Below are positions 17,764 to 25,467 of a DNA stretch of 64,000 nucleotides, piece by piece. Under the pieces are notes generated by a model. That model did not search any database and was not told the origin of the DNA. It saw nothing but the letters and a program-made list of their open reading frames with translations. Position 1 is the first letter of the stretch; every line of letters starts with the position of its first letter. This DNA is from Azospirillum sp. TSH64 (GTDB taxonomy: Bacteria > Pseudomonadota > Alphaproteobacteria > Azospirillales > Azospirillaceae). The stretch spans positions 5,013,887 through 5,077,886 of the forward strand of contig NZ_LGQW01000015.1 in the NCBI RefSeq assembly GCF_003116035.1, read 5' to 3'. The position numbers and the translations under genes were made by a program.

Positions 17764-18612
17764 ATGAAACACTCTGTAATGGCTCACCGGTTCGGCATGG
17801 CCGCTGCGGCGCTCCTGACGCTCTCGGCACCGGCCTTTGCCGCCGACACGCTGGAGACGCTGCGCGAACAGGGCTTCGTCCGCATCGGCATCGCCAACGA
17901 ACCGCCCTACACCGCCGTCAAGCCGGACGGCACCGTGTCGGGCGCCGCCCCCGACGTTGCCCGCGCGGTGATGAAGAAGCTGGGGGTCAACGACGTCGTC
18001 GCCTCGATTTCCGAATATGGCGCGATGATTCCAGGCTTGCAGGCCCGCCGCTTCGACGCCGTCACCGCCGGCCTGTTCATGAAGCCGGAGCGCTGCAAGG
18101 CCGTCGCCTATTCCGAGCCGATCCTCTGCGACGCCGAATCCTTCGCCTTGAAGAAGGGCAACCCGCTGAAGCTGACCTCCTACGAGGACATCGCCAAGAA
18201 CCCGAACGCAAAGATCGGCGCTCCCGGCGGCGGCACCGAAGAGAAGCTGGCGTTGCAGGCCGGCGTGCCGCGCGACCGCGTGATCGTGGTGCCGGACCCG
18301 CAGAGCGGCATGAAGATGTTGCAGGACGGCCGCATCGATGTCTATTCGCTGCCGGTCCTGTCGATCCACGATCTGGTCGGCAAGGCCAACGACCCGAACA
18401 TCGAGGTGGTCGCCCCGGTCAAGGGCGCCCCGGTCTATTGCGATGGCGCCGCCTTCCGCAAGCAGGACACCGCGCTGCGCGATGCCTTCGACAAGGTACT
18501 GGCCGAGATGAAGGCGTCCGGCGAGTTCGCCAAGATCATCGAGCCCTACGGCTTCTCCGCCGAGGCCGCGAAGCAGACCTCCCGCGAGAAGCTCTGCGCC
18601 GCGTCCAACTGA
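17764..18612 (+). CDS. ehuB: Ectoine/hydroxyectoine ABC transporter substrate-binding protein
   Basis: Periplasmic binding protein of the amino acid (SBP_bac_3) class, 282 aa, with an N-terminal signal peptide (hydrophobic stretch FGMAAAALLTLSAPAFA, cut after about residue 27). RIGIANEPPYTAVKPDG opens lobe 1 and FDAVTAGLFMKPERC is the hinge-proximal motif of this family. The ATG at 17764 follows GAGGGACGG. It is the expected fourth component of the ehuACD importer, but it sits after doeB rather than next to ehuA. A strong hairpin follows. Confidence 0.87.
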   Translation: MKHSVMAHRFGMAAAALLTLSAPAFAADTLETLREQGFVRIGIANEPPYTAVKPDGTVSGAAPDVARAVMKKLGVNDVVASISEYGAMIPGLQARRFDAVTAGLFMKPERCKAVAYSEPILCDAESFALKKGNPLKLTSYEDIAKNPNAKIGAPGGGTEEKLALQAGVPRDRVIVVPDPQSGMKMLQDGRIDVYSLPVLSIHDLVGKANDPNIEVVAPVKGAPVYCDGAAFRKQDTALRDAFDKVLAEMKASGEFAKIIEPYGFSAEAAKQTSREKLCAASN

Positions 18613-18655
18613 CCGGTCCCGGGCTGCGCGTGGATTGAAGCCGGACGTTTGCCTG

Positions 18656-18698
18656 AGCGGGGGCGGGGCAGGAAATCTGCCTCGCCCCCGCTGTATTT
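18656..18698 (+). terminator. Strong hairpin ending the ectoine operon
   Basis: Sixteen-base arms at 18656-18671 and 18677-18692 pair with a single G-T position, around the loop GAAAT, followed by GTATTT. It lies 44 bases past the ehuB stop and marks the 3' end of the ectoine locus. Confidence 0.75.
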
Positions 18699-18751
18699 CC
18701 CTCTGCCCATAGCCCCTGTCCGCCAGCGACGGCGCTGCCGCGGGAGGACCC

Positions 18752-18794
18752 ATTCCTTGGAATCGATGGGACAAAATGTCGCACATTCCTCTGT
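18752..18794. promoter_or_regulatory. Dyad-rich region upstream of the flavin reductase gene
   Basis: The stretch contains ATTCC-TT-GGAAT (18752-18763), GACA-AAA-TGTC (18770-18780) and a third ATTCC (18785-18789), followed by TTCCTCTGT (18786-18794). A TTCCTCTGT copy with GGAA and CGAT nearby also occurs before the betaine importer genes (24144-24170). This looks like an operator/promoter region for the cluster, possibly read by the PucR-type regulator; inference only. Confidence 0.4.
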
Positions 18795-18858
18795 AGAGGA
18801 GGAAGATGGCGGTATCCGCACAGGGTAGCCTCGTCTTCGTAATGGAAGGGAGGCAGAC

Positions 18859-19869
18859 GTGACATTCTCGTCGAATGAACCACCGCCCATCAATCAAAGG
18901 GACCTTCGCAACGCCTTCGGCATGTTCCCGACCGGAGTTACGGTCGTCACCGTGCTCGACGAAGACGGAAATCCCCGCGGGATAACGGCGAATTCCTTCA
19001 CATCCGTTTCGCTCGATCCGCCGCTGGTCCTTGTCTGCATCGGAAACCGTTCCTTCAGCTTTCCGATCTTTTGCAATACGTCGTCCTTCGCCGTGAATCT
19101 GCTGCATGCGGGGCAGGCCGATGTCTCCGGCCTTTTCGCCTCCCGCTCGCCCGATAAATTCCAGTCGACCGGCTTCGGCCCGAAACACACCGGCGCCCCG
19201 GTCCTGACCGATTGCCTCACCTGGTTCGATTGCACGGTGCACGACCGCGTGATGGCCGGCGACCATCTGGTTCTGATCGGCCGCGTGCAGGCGTTCGGCC
19301 CAGGCGGGACCGCCGGGGGGACGGCAAACCGGACAGCTCCGCTCGGCTTCTGCCGGGGCCGCTACGCGACGGTGCACGAGGCGCCGGACGCCGGTGCCGA
19401 CGCGCCGCACGGCATGCAGGTCGGCTACCTCGTCGAAGCGGACGACGGCATCCTGCTGCAATCCGACGGGGCGGGCGGCTGGCGCCTGCCGGGCGGCCGC
19501 AGCCGCAAGGCCGAACGGGCACTGGCTTTGGCGGACGGCAGCACGCTGCCGCTGCGGCCGGACGACAGCTTCCTCTATTCGGTCTTCGACGTCGCCGGGC
19601 AGGATGCCGGCTGTCTGGTCTATCGCACCCGCCTCGCCGCCGATGCGGCGACCATGCCCCTGCCGCCGGGCCTGCGGTTCTTCGCGCTCGACGCCCTGCC
19701 CTTCGAGGCGATGGCGACGCGCGAGACCCGGGCGATGCTGCGCCGCTATGTCCGGGAACGGCAAGCGGACCGCTTCGGCATCTACATCGACTCAAGCGAC
19801 GGCGGACGGCTGGCGATGGTCGACGGCCGGCCTTCCCCCTGGCCCGGCGCCTTCGCCGAAAACGGCTGA
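18859..19869 (+). CDS. Flavin reductase with C-terminal Nudix-like extension (TgnB-like)
   Basis: The N-terminal ~165 residues form a flavin reductase (HpaC/FMN_red-like) domain: FGMFPTGVTVVTVLDEDG, ITANSFTSVSLDPPLVLVCI and a final LGFCRGRYATV. It would supply reduced FMN to the luciferase-like oxygenase two genes downstream. Residues about 180-336 are extra; YLVEADDGILLQ and GWRLPGGR recall a Nudix fold, but the catalytic Nudix box (GX5EX7REUXEEXGU) is absent. The trigonelline enzyme pair TgnA-TgnB is a known oxygenase/flavin-reductase pair of this kind. The start is the GTG at 18859, after GGGAGG. It is the first gene of the cluster. Confidence 0.8.
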   Translation: MTFSSNEPPPINQRDLRNAFGMFPTGVTVVTVLDEDGNPRGITANSFTSVSLDPPLVLVCIGNRSFSFPIFCNTSSFAVNLLHAGQADVSGLFASRSPDKFQSTGFGPKHTGAPVLTDCLTWFDCTVHDRVMAGDHLVLIGRVQAFGPGGTAGGTANRTAPLGFCRGRYATVHEAPDAGADAPHGMQVGYLVEADDGILLQSDGAGGWRLPGGRSRKAERALALADGSTLPLRPDDSFLYSVFDVAGQDAGCLVYRTRLAADAATMPLPPGLRFFALDALPFEAMATRETRAMLRRYVRERQADRFGIYIDSSDGGRLAMVDGRPSPWPGAFAENG

Positions 19870-19908
19870 TCCCCCCCGCCGCCCCTTCACAAAGAATACG
19901 AGACCGCG

Positions 19909-21420
19909 ATGCACACCACCTGCAGGTCGCTCGAAGGCACCCGCCGCGCCCTCTATATCGGCGGACGGTTCGTCGAACCGAAAAGCGGCCGCTACATCCC
20001 GAGCTACGACCCCACCACCGCCGAGCCCTGGTACGAGCTGGCCGATGCCGGTGCCGAGGATGTCGAGGCCGCCGTCGCCGCGGCGCGGACCGCCTTCACC
20101 GATCCGGCCTGGCGGCGGATGACCCAGAGCGACCGCGGCAAGCTGGTGCGCCGCCTGGCCGAGCTGATCCTCGCCAACGCCGAGGAACTGGCGCTGATGG
20201 AGACCCGCGACAACGGCAAGCTGATCAAGGAGATGCGTGCCCAGATGCGCGCCATCCCCGACAGCTACGTCTATTTCGCCGGGATGGCCGACAAGCTCCA
20301 GGGCGACACCATCCCGGTGAACAAGCTGGACATGCTGAACTTCAACCTGCGCGAACCGCTGGGCGTCGTCGGCATGATCACGCCGTGGAACTCGCCGCTG
20401 ATGCTGCTGACCGGCACGCTGGCGCCCTGCCTCGCCATCGGCAACACGGTGGTGATCAAGCCGTCGGAACACGCCACCGCCTCCACCCTGGCGCTGGCCG
20501 AGCTGGTCACCGAGGCCGGTTTCCCGGACGGCGTCGTCAACGTGGTGACCGGCGGCGGCGCCACCGCCGGCGAGGCGCTGACCCGCCATCCCGGCATCGC
20601 CAAGATCGTCTTCACCGGCAGCACCCAGACCGGCAGCCGCATCGCCGCCACCGCCGCCGCCAACCTCGTGCCCTGCCAGATGGAGCTGGGCGGCAAGTCG
20701 CCCCATGTGGTGTTCGGCGACGTGGACATCGAGCGGGCGGTGAACGGCGTGGTCGCCGGTGTCTTCGCCGCAGCCGGGCAGACCTGCGTCGCCGGGTCGC
20801 GCTGCTTCGTCGAGGCCGCCATCTATGACCGCTTCGTCGAGGCGCTGGTCGCCCGCACCGGGCGCATCACCGTCAACCACCCGATGGAGGAGAGCACCGA
20901 CATCGGCCCGCTCGCCCTGTCGGCGCAGCTCGCCAAGGTCGAGAACTATGTCGCCTCGGGCCAGCGCGACGGCGCCCGGCTGGCCGCCGGCGGACGGCGG
21001 CCCCAGGCGGCCGGGCTGGAGAAGGGCTGGTACTTCGAGCCGACGGTGCTGGCCGACGCGCGCAACGACATGGGCTTCATGCAGGACGAGATCTTCGGCC
21101 CGGTCGTCGGCGTGGTTCCCTTCGCCTCGGAGGACGAGATGATCGCCATGGCGAACGACACCCGCTATGGCCTGGCGTCCGGCATCTGGACCAGCGACAT
21201 CGACCGCGCCATGCGCTTCGCCACCCGGATCGACGCCGGCACGGTCTGGATCAACACCTACCGCGCCGCCGCCTACATGTCGTCGAACGGCGGCTTCAAG
21301 CAGAGCGGCTACGGCCGGCGCGGCGGCTTCGACGTGATGCGCGAATTCTCGCGGTCGAAGAACGTCGTCATCGATTATTCCGGCGCCATGCAGGACCCCT
21401 TCGTCATCCGGCTGCGCTGA
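19909..21420 (+). CDS. Aldehyde dehydrogenase (TgnC-like by context)
   Basis: A full-length NAD(P)-dependent aldehyde dehydrogenase, 503 aa. The catalytic cysteine is in AAGQTCVAGSR, the glutamate in MELGGKSPHVVF, the cofactor lysine in VVIKPSEH and the glycine motif in FTGSTQTGSR; all expected residues are present. In the trigonelline pathway TgnC is an aldehyde dehydrogenase-family enzyme that oxidises a hydroxybutyrolactone made by ring cleavage. Its position between the flavin reductase and the oxygenase suggests an equivalent job. On sequence alone it could act on many aldehydes. Confidence 0.85.
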   Translation: MHTTCRSLEGTRRALYIGGRFVEPKSGRYIPSYDPTTAEPWYELADAGAEDVEAAVAAARTAFTDPAWRRMTQSDRGKLVRRLAELILANAEELALMETRDNGKLIKEMRAQMRAIPDSYVYFAGMADKLQGDTIPVNKLDMLNFNLREPLGVVGMITPWNSPLMLLTGTLAPCLAIGNTVVIKPSEHATASTLALAELVTEAGFPDGVVNVVTGGGATAGEALTRHPGIAKIVFTGSTQTGSRIAATAAANLVPCQMELGGKSPHVVFGDVDIERAVNGVVAGVFAAAGQTCVAGSRCFVEAAIYDRFVEALVARTGRITVNHPMEESTDIGPLALSAQLAKVENYVASGQRDGARLAAGGRRPQAAGLEKGWYFEPTVLADARNDMGFMQDEIFGPVVGVVPFASEDEMIAMANDTRYGLASGIWTSDIDRAMRFATRIDAGTVWINTYRAAAYMSSNGGFKQSGYGRRGGFDVMREFSRSKNVVIDYSGAMQDPFVIRLR

Positions 21421-21465
21421 TCCGCCCCGACCGGGCTTCTCCTCCCCCGAGAAAAGGACAAGGAC

Positions 21466-22581
21466 ATGAAGTTCGCCGTCGCGCTTTCCATGGAGCGCTT
21501 CTCACCGGACACGCCGATGAGCGACGTGACCAGCACCATGCTGGAACTGGTGAAGATGGCCGACCAGGGCGGTTTCGAGACCCTGTGGACCGCCGAGCAC
21601 CACACCATCGAGTGCACGATCTCCCCCAACCCCTTCACCATCCTGACCTGGCTCGGCCAGCACACCGAGCGCATCCGGCTCGGCACCGCCACCATCGTCG
21701 CCCCCTACTGGAGCCCGATCCGGCTGGCCGGCGAGGCGGCGCTGTGCGACCACCTGACCGGCGGCCGGCTGGAGTTCGGCATCGCCCGCGGCGCCTACCA
21801 GTACGAGTTCGACCGCATGGCCGGCGGCATGCCCCAGCAGGAGGGCGTCGCCTACATGAAGGAGCTGGTGCCGGCGGTGCAGAAGCTGTGGGCCGGCGAC
21901 TATGCCCATGACGGCCATTACTGGAAGTTCCCGCTGGCGACCTCGGTGCCCAAGCCGTTGCAGGTGCCGCACCCGCGCATCTGGGTGGCGGCCCGCGACC
22001 CCGGCACCTTCGACTGGGCCGTCGGCATCGGCGCCAGCATCCTGTCGACGCCGCTGGCCGCCCCGGCGGCCGAGATCGCCGTGCTGGGCGAGAAGTTCCG
22101 CAAGGCGGTGGCCGACCATCCGGAGGTGCCGCGCCCGCGCTTCATGATGCAGCGCCGCACCTGCTGCTACGAGCGGCCGGAGGAGGCCGAACTGGCGGTG
22201 CGGCACAGCATCGACTATGGCCGCAGTTTCGAAAACCTGTTCCAGAACATCGGGACGGTGACCAACGGCTTCCCGACCGCGGTGTCCTACGAAAGCGTCG
22301 CCGGCCGCGACAACTACAAGCCGGAGAACGTCCTGAAGAACCTGATGTTCGGCACGCCGGACGAGGTGATCGAAAAGCTGCTGGACTATGAGGCGGCCGG
22401 CGTCGACCAGTACTCGCTCGGCCTGTCCTTCAACCTGCCGGTCGAACTCCAGCGCAAGACGCTCGACCTGTTCACCCGCGAGGTGCTGCCGGTCTTCGCC
22501 GCGCGTGAGCGCGACCGCCGGTTCGAGGAGGAGCGCCGCCTTGCTGCCGTGCCGCCTCGCATGGCCGCGGCGGGGCGCTGA
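21466..22581 (+). CDS. Luciferase-like FMN-dependent monooxygenase (TgnA-like by context)
   Basis: A 371-residue bacterial-luciferase-like (LLM class) TIM barrel. It shows the family start MKFAVALSMERF, WTAEHH near residue 42, RIRLGTATIVAPYWSPIRLA and the GRLEFGIARGAYQYEFDR segment that contributes to the flavin phosphate site. Enzymes of this class need reduced FMN from a partner, here the flavin reductase encoded 1.6 kb upstream. Its predicted role is oxygenation or ring cleavage of the cluster substrate, as TgnA does to the pyridine ring of trigonelline. A good ribosome site (GAAAAGGACAAGG) precedes the ATG. The two bases to the next gene imply coupling. Confidence 0.85.
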   Translation: MKFAVALSMERFSPDTPMSDVTSTMLELVKMADQGGFETLWTAEHHTIECTISPNPFTILTWLGQHTERIRLGTATIVAPYWSPIRLAGEAALCDHLTGGRLEFGIARGAYQYEFDRMAGGMPQQEGVAYMKELVPAVQKLWAGDYAHDGHYWKFPLATSVPKPLQVPHPRIWVAARDPGTFDWAVGIGASILSTPLAAPAAEIAVLGEKFRKAVADHPEVPRPRFMMQRRTCCYERPEEAELAVRHSIDYGRSFENLFQNIGTVTNGFPTAVSYESVAGRDNYKPENVLKNLMFGTPDEVIEKLLDYEAAGVDQYSLGLSFNLPVELQRKTLDLFTREVLPVFAARERDRRFEEERRLAAVPPRMAAAGR

Positions 22582-22583
22582 CC

Positions 22584-23411
22584 ATGGCCGACTCCCGTCA
22601 TTTCACGGTCGGGCCGGTGACGCTGAACTACCGGCTCGACGGCCGGGGGCCGGAGCCGCTGGTCTGCATCCACGGCGTCGGCTCCTATCTGGAGGCCTGG
22701 AGCGGCGTGGCGGAGCGGCTCGCCGACCGCTTCACCATCCTGACCTTCGACCTGCGCGGCCATGGCGGCACCACCCGGATCAAGGGCCGCTACGAGATCG
22801 ACGATTTCGTCGGCGAGACGCTGGCGCTGGCCGACCATGTCGGGTTCGGCCGCTTCAACCTGGCGGGATTCTCGCTGGGCGGGCTGATCGCCCAGCGCCT
22901 GACCCTGACCCATCCGGAGCGCGTCAAGCGGCTGGTGCTGCTGTCCACCGTCGCCGGCCGCAATCCGGAGGAGCGCCGGCGGGTGCTCGACCGCCTGGCG
23001 GCCCTGCAGGCCGGGCAGCCGGGCTCGCACTACGACGCCTCGCTGTCGCGCTGGCTGACCGAGGACTTCCAGGAACGGAACCCGGAACTGATCCGGGGCC
23101 TGCGCGAACGCAACGCCGGGAACGACCCCGACTGCTACGCCGCCGCCTACCGCGTCCTGGCGGAAACCGATTTCGGCGGCTTCCTCGACCAGATCCGCTG
23201 CCCGACCCTGATCGCGACCGGGGAGGAGGACATCGGCTCCAACCCGCGCATGGCGCGCACGATGCACGACAGCATCCCCGGCTCGGATCTGCACATCCTG
23301 CCGGGCCTGCGCCATTCGATCCTGATCGAGGCGCCGGACGCGGTGGCGGGGCTGATGGGGCGCTTCCTGACGTCCGCCGAGCAACCGAAGGAGGGCGCAA
23401 GCCATGGATGA
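22584..23411 (+). CDS. Alpha/beta hydrolase (TgnD-like by context)
   Basis: A 275-residue alpha/beta hydrolase with a complete triad: nucleophile S97 in GFSLGG, acid D216 in GEEDIG and H244 in GLRHS; the oxyanion HG motif is IHGVGS. Related enzymes cleave methylene-succinate amides (in vitamin B6 and trigonelline breakdown, TgnD) as well as lactones such as beta-ketoadipate enol-lactone. Here it would hydrolyse the ring-opened product. It overlaps the next gene by 8 bases. Confidence 0.85.
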   Translation: MADSRHFTVGPVTLNYRLDGRGPEPLVCIHGVGSYLEAWSGVAERLADRFTILTFDLRGHGGTTRIKGRYEIDDFVGETLALADHVGFGRFNLAGFSLGGLIAQRLTLTHPERVKRLVLLSTVAGRNPEERRRVLDRLAALQAGQPGSHYDASLSRWLTEDFQERNPELIRGLRERNAGNDPDCYAAAYRVLAETDFGGFLDQIRCPTLIATGEEDIGSNPRMARTMHDSIPGSDLHILPGLRHSILIEAPDAVAGLMGRFLTSAEQPKEGASHG

Positions 23412-23802
23412 ACCCCTGCAACGGGCGGGCGAACGCGTCCGGCGCGACGTGCTGGGCGACGCCTATGTCGACCGCGCCATGGCGGCGGCCGACGACTTCT
23501 CCCGTCCCTTCCAGCAGATGGTCAATGAATATTGCTGGGGGCAGTGCTGGGCCGACGACGCGCTCGACCGCCGCCAGCGCAGCCTGCTCAACCTCGGCAT
23601 GATCGCGGCGCTGGGCCGCATGCACGAGTTCGAGCTGCACCTGCGCGGCGCCATCCGCAACGGCCTCTCCGATGCCGAGTTGCAGGCGGCGCTGATCCAG
23701 ATCGCGGTCTATTGCGGCATTCCCGCCGGTGTGGAGTGCTTCCGCATCGCCCGCAAAATCCGCCAGGAGATCGCCGAAGACGGCACGGGAGGCACGCCAT
23801 GA
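23404..23802 (+). CDS. Carboxymuconolactone decarboxylase family protein
   Basis: A 132-residue all-helical CMD/AhpD-fold protein close to 4-carboxymuconolactone decarboxylase (PcaC): NEYCWGQCWADDALDRRQR, NLGMIAALGRMHEFELHLRGA and LIQIAVYCGIPAGVECF are the family blocks. PcaC removes a carboxylate from a lactone in beta-ketoadipate breakdown; in the present cluster the substrate is unknown but again lactone-like. No CXXC of AhpD type is present, so a redox role is unlikely. It overlaps both neighbours. Confidence 0.85.
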   Translation: MDEPLQRAGERVRRDVLGDAYVDRAMAAADDFSRPFQQMVNEYCWGQCWADDALDRRQRSLLNLGMIAALGRMHEFELHLRGAIRNGLSDAELQAALIQIAVYCGIPAGVECFRIARKIRQEIAEDGTGGTP

Positions 23803-24113
23803 TCGTCGAGGAACGCATCTACCGCATCCGCTCGGGCAAGCTGCGCGAATATCTGGCGCTGGTGCAGAGCGAGGGGCTGGCGATCCAGCAGCCGATCCTC
23901 GGCAACCTGATCGGCTACTTCGTCAGCGAGATCGGCCCGCTCAACCATGTCGTCCACATGTGGGGCTACGCCGATTTCGAGGACCGCACCGCCCGCCGCC
24001 AGCAGCTTTCCGAGGATCCGCGCTGGCAGACCTTCATCCCGAAGCTGGCGGCGCTGATCGAGACGGCGGAAAACCGCATCCTGCTGCCGACCGCCTTCTC
24101 GCCCCTGAAATGA
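23799..24113 (+). CDS. NIPSNAP family protein
   Basis: A 104-residue single NIPSNAP domain of the dimeric ferredoxin-like fold: starts IVEERIYRIRSGKLREYL and ends with HMWGYADFEDRTARRQQL then DPRWQTFIPKL. No function is established for bacterial NIPSNAPs, though they recur in aromatic and heterocycle degradation clusters. The ATG overlaps the CMD stop (ATGA), so it belongs to the same transcript. It is the last gene of the first block; the importer genes start 157 bases later. Confidence 0.8.
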   Translation: MIVEERIYRIRSGKLREYLALVQSEGLAIQQPILGNLIGYFVSEIGPLNHVVHMWGYADFEDRTARRQQLSEDPRWQTFIPKLAALIETAENRILLPTAFSPLK

Positions 24114-24138
24114 CGAACCGGCAGCGTCATGCTCCGTT

Positions 24139-24205
24139 TCTTAGGAACGATAGGTCTGCTTTTCCTCTGTTTCGCAGGAAGACAGGAAGACGCGCAAGTC
24201 TTCCT
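24139..24205. promoter_or_regulatory. AT-rich promoter/operator region before the betaine importer
   Basis: This 157-base gap is the least GC-rich stretch nearby. It contains a perfect 8-bp inverted repeat AGGAAGAC-N6-GTCTTCCT (24184-24205), an upstream TCTTAGGAA (24139-24147) matching the TTCCTAA of its right arm in inverse, and TTCCTCTGT (24162-24170) shared with the region before the flavin reductase gene. The inverted repeat could be an operator or the terminator of the first block; there is no T-run, which favours an operator. Confidence 0.45.
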
Positions 24206-24270
24206 AATGGGCACAAGTAAAAATCTTAAAGACAGGGAAAGCCCACCGAACACAACGATGGGAGACGGTT

Positions 24271-25467
24271 GTGACTGAACGACTGAGGGTAGAGAATCTC
24301 TATAAAGTTTTCTCCAAATCTCCCGATCCGGCCCTGCGGATGTTGGCCGCAGGTGCAAAAAAAGCCGATGTTCTGGCAAAAACCGGAATGGTTGTAGGGT
24401 TGAACGACGTTTCACTGTCGGTTCCGAGCGGCGCCATCTATATGGTGATGGGACTGTCGGGATCGGGCAAATCCACCCTGGCCCGCTGCATCAACCGGCT
24501 GAACGAGCCGAGCGCCGGCCGCATCCTGCTGGATGGCCGCGACATCGTCGCCGCCGGAGAGGCGGAGCTGCGCGACATCCGTCGCAAGCGCATCTCCATG
24601 GTGTTCCAGCATTTCGCCCTGCTGCCCAACCGCACCGTCGCCGAGAACACCGAGTTCGGCCTGAAGCTCCAAGGGGTGTCCCCCCAGGCCCGGCGGCGCC
24701 GGGCGGAAGAGGTGCTGTCGATCGTCGGGCTGGCGCGCTGGGGCAACCACTACCCCCACGAGCTGAGCGGCGGCATGCGCCAGCGGGTCGGGCTCGCCCG
24801 CGCGCTCGCCACCGATGCCGACGTGCTGATCATGGACGAGGCATTCAGCGCGCTCGACCCGCTGATCCGCACCGAGATGCAGGACGAGCTGCTGCGCCTC
24901 CAGCGCACGCTGAAGAAGACCATCCTGTTCATCACCCACGATTTCCAGGAGGCGCTGAAGCTCGGCACGCGGATCGCCATCATGGCCGACGGCGAGCTGG
25001 TCCGCGAAGGCACGCCGCAGTCCATCGTGCTGGAGCCGGGCAGCGACTATGTCGCCGCCTTCACCCGCGAGGTCGACCGCTCGCGCCTGTTCGATGCCCG
25101 CTGGGCGATGACCCCGGTGCAGCCCGTCCCGCTCGCCGCCGGCCTGTGCCTCGCCGAGACGGGCGACGGCGGCGGGCTGGTGCTCGACGACGGCGGCCAT
25201 GTCGTCGGCGCGCTCGACTCCGAGACGTTGCGGGGACTGCGCGAAACATCTGGCCGCGGGATTGGCAGCTTGGGCGCCCTGCGCAAGGACTTCGTCACGG
25301 TGCGCGAGTGCGACAGCCTTCTCGACGCCGCCCGCGCCCACCGGGCCGGACGGCCGATGGCGGTGGTCGACGAGGAGGGCCGGCTGACCGGCACCCTCGC
25401 CGCCGACCGCATCCTGGCGGGCATCGCCGCCGCCCCCTCTCACCCGGCGGGAGGCCTGCATGCTTGA
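24271..25467 (+). CDS. Glycine betaine/proline-type ABC transporter ATPase (ProV/OpuAA class)
   Basis: A 398-residue ATPase with Walker A GLSGSGKST, signature LSGGMRQRVGLARAL and the divergent Walker B VLIMDEAFSALDPLIR that is typical of betaine importers. After residue ~275 it has two CBS-like repeats (the second DFVTVRECDSLLDAARAHRAG), which in OpuA sense ionic strength or nucleotides. It begins with GTG at 24271 after GGGAGACGG. The N-terminal ~30 residues (VFSKSPDPALRMLAAGAKK) match the ProV class. It forms an importer with the next two genes. Confidence 0.9.
   Translation: MTERLRVENLYKVFSKSPDPALRMLAAGAKKADVLAKTGMVVGLNDVSLSVPSGAIYMVMGLSGSGKSTLARCINRLNEPSAGRILLDGRDIVAAGEAELRDIRRKRISMVFQHFALLPNRTVAENTEFGLKLQGVSPQARRRRAEEVLSIVGLARWGNHYPHELSGGMRQRVGLARALATDADVLIMDEAFSALDPLIRTEMQDELLRLQRTLKKTILFITHDFQEALKLGTRIAIMADGELVREGTPQSIVLEPGSDYVAAFTREVDRSRLFDARWAMTPVQPVPLAAGLCLAETGDGGGLVLDDGGHVVGALDSETLRGLRETSGRGIGSLGALRKDFVTVRECDSLLDAARAHRAGRPMAVVDEEGRLTGTLAADRILAGIAAAPSHPAGGLHA

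Noticed and set aside
16612..19764. Very long open frame on the minus strand (1050 codons) across doeB, ehuB and the flavin reductase gene
   Set aside because: It is antisense to three genes with clear families, has no recognisable domain, and its Arg/Gly/Ala-rich composition is typical of the mirror frame of GC-rich coding DNA.
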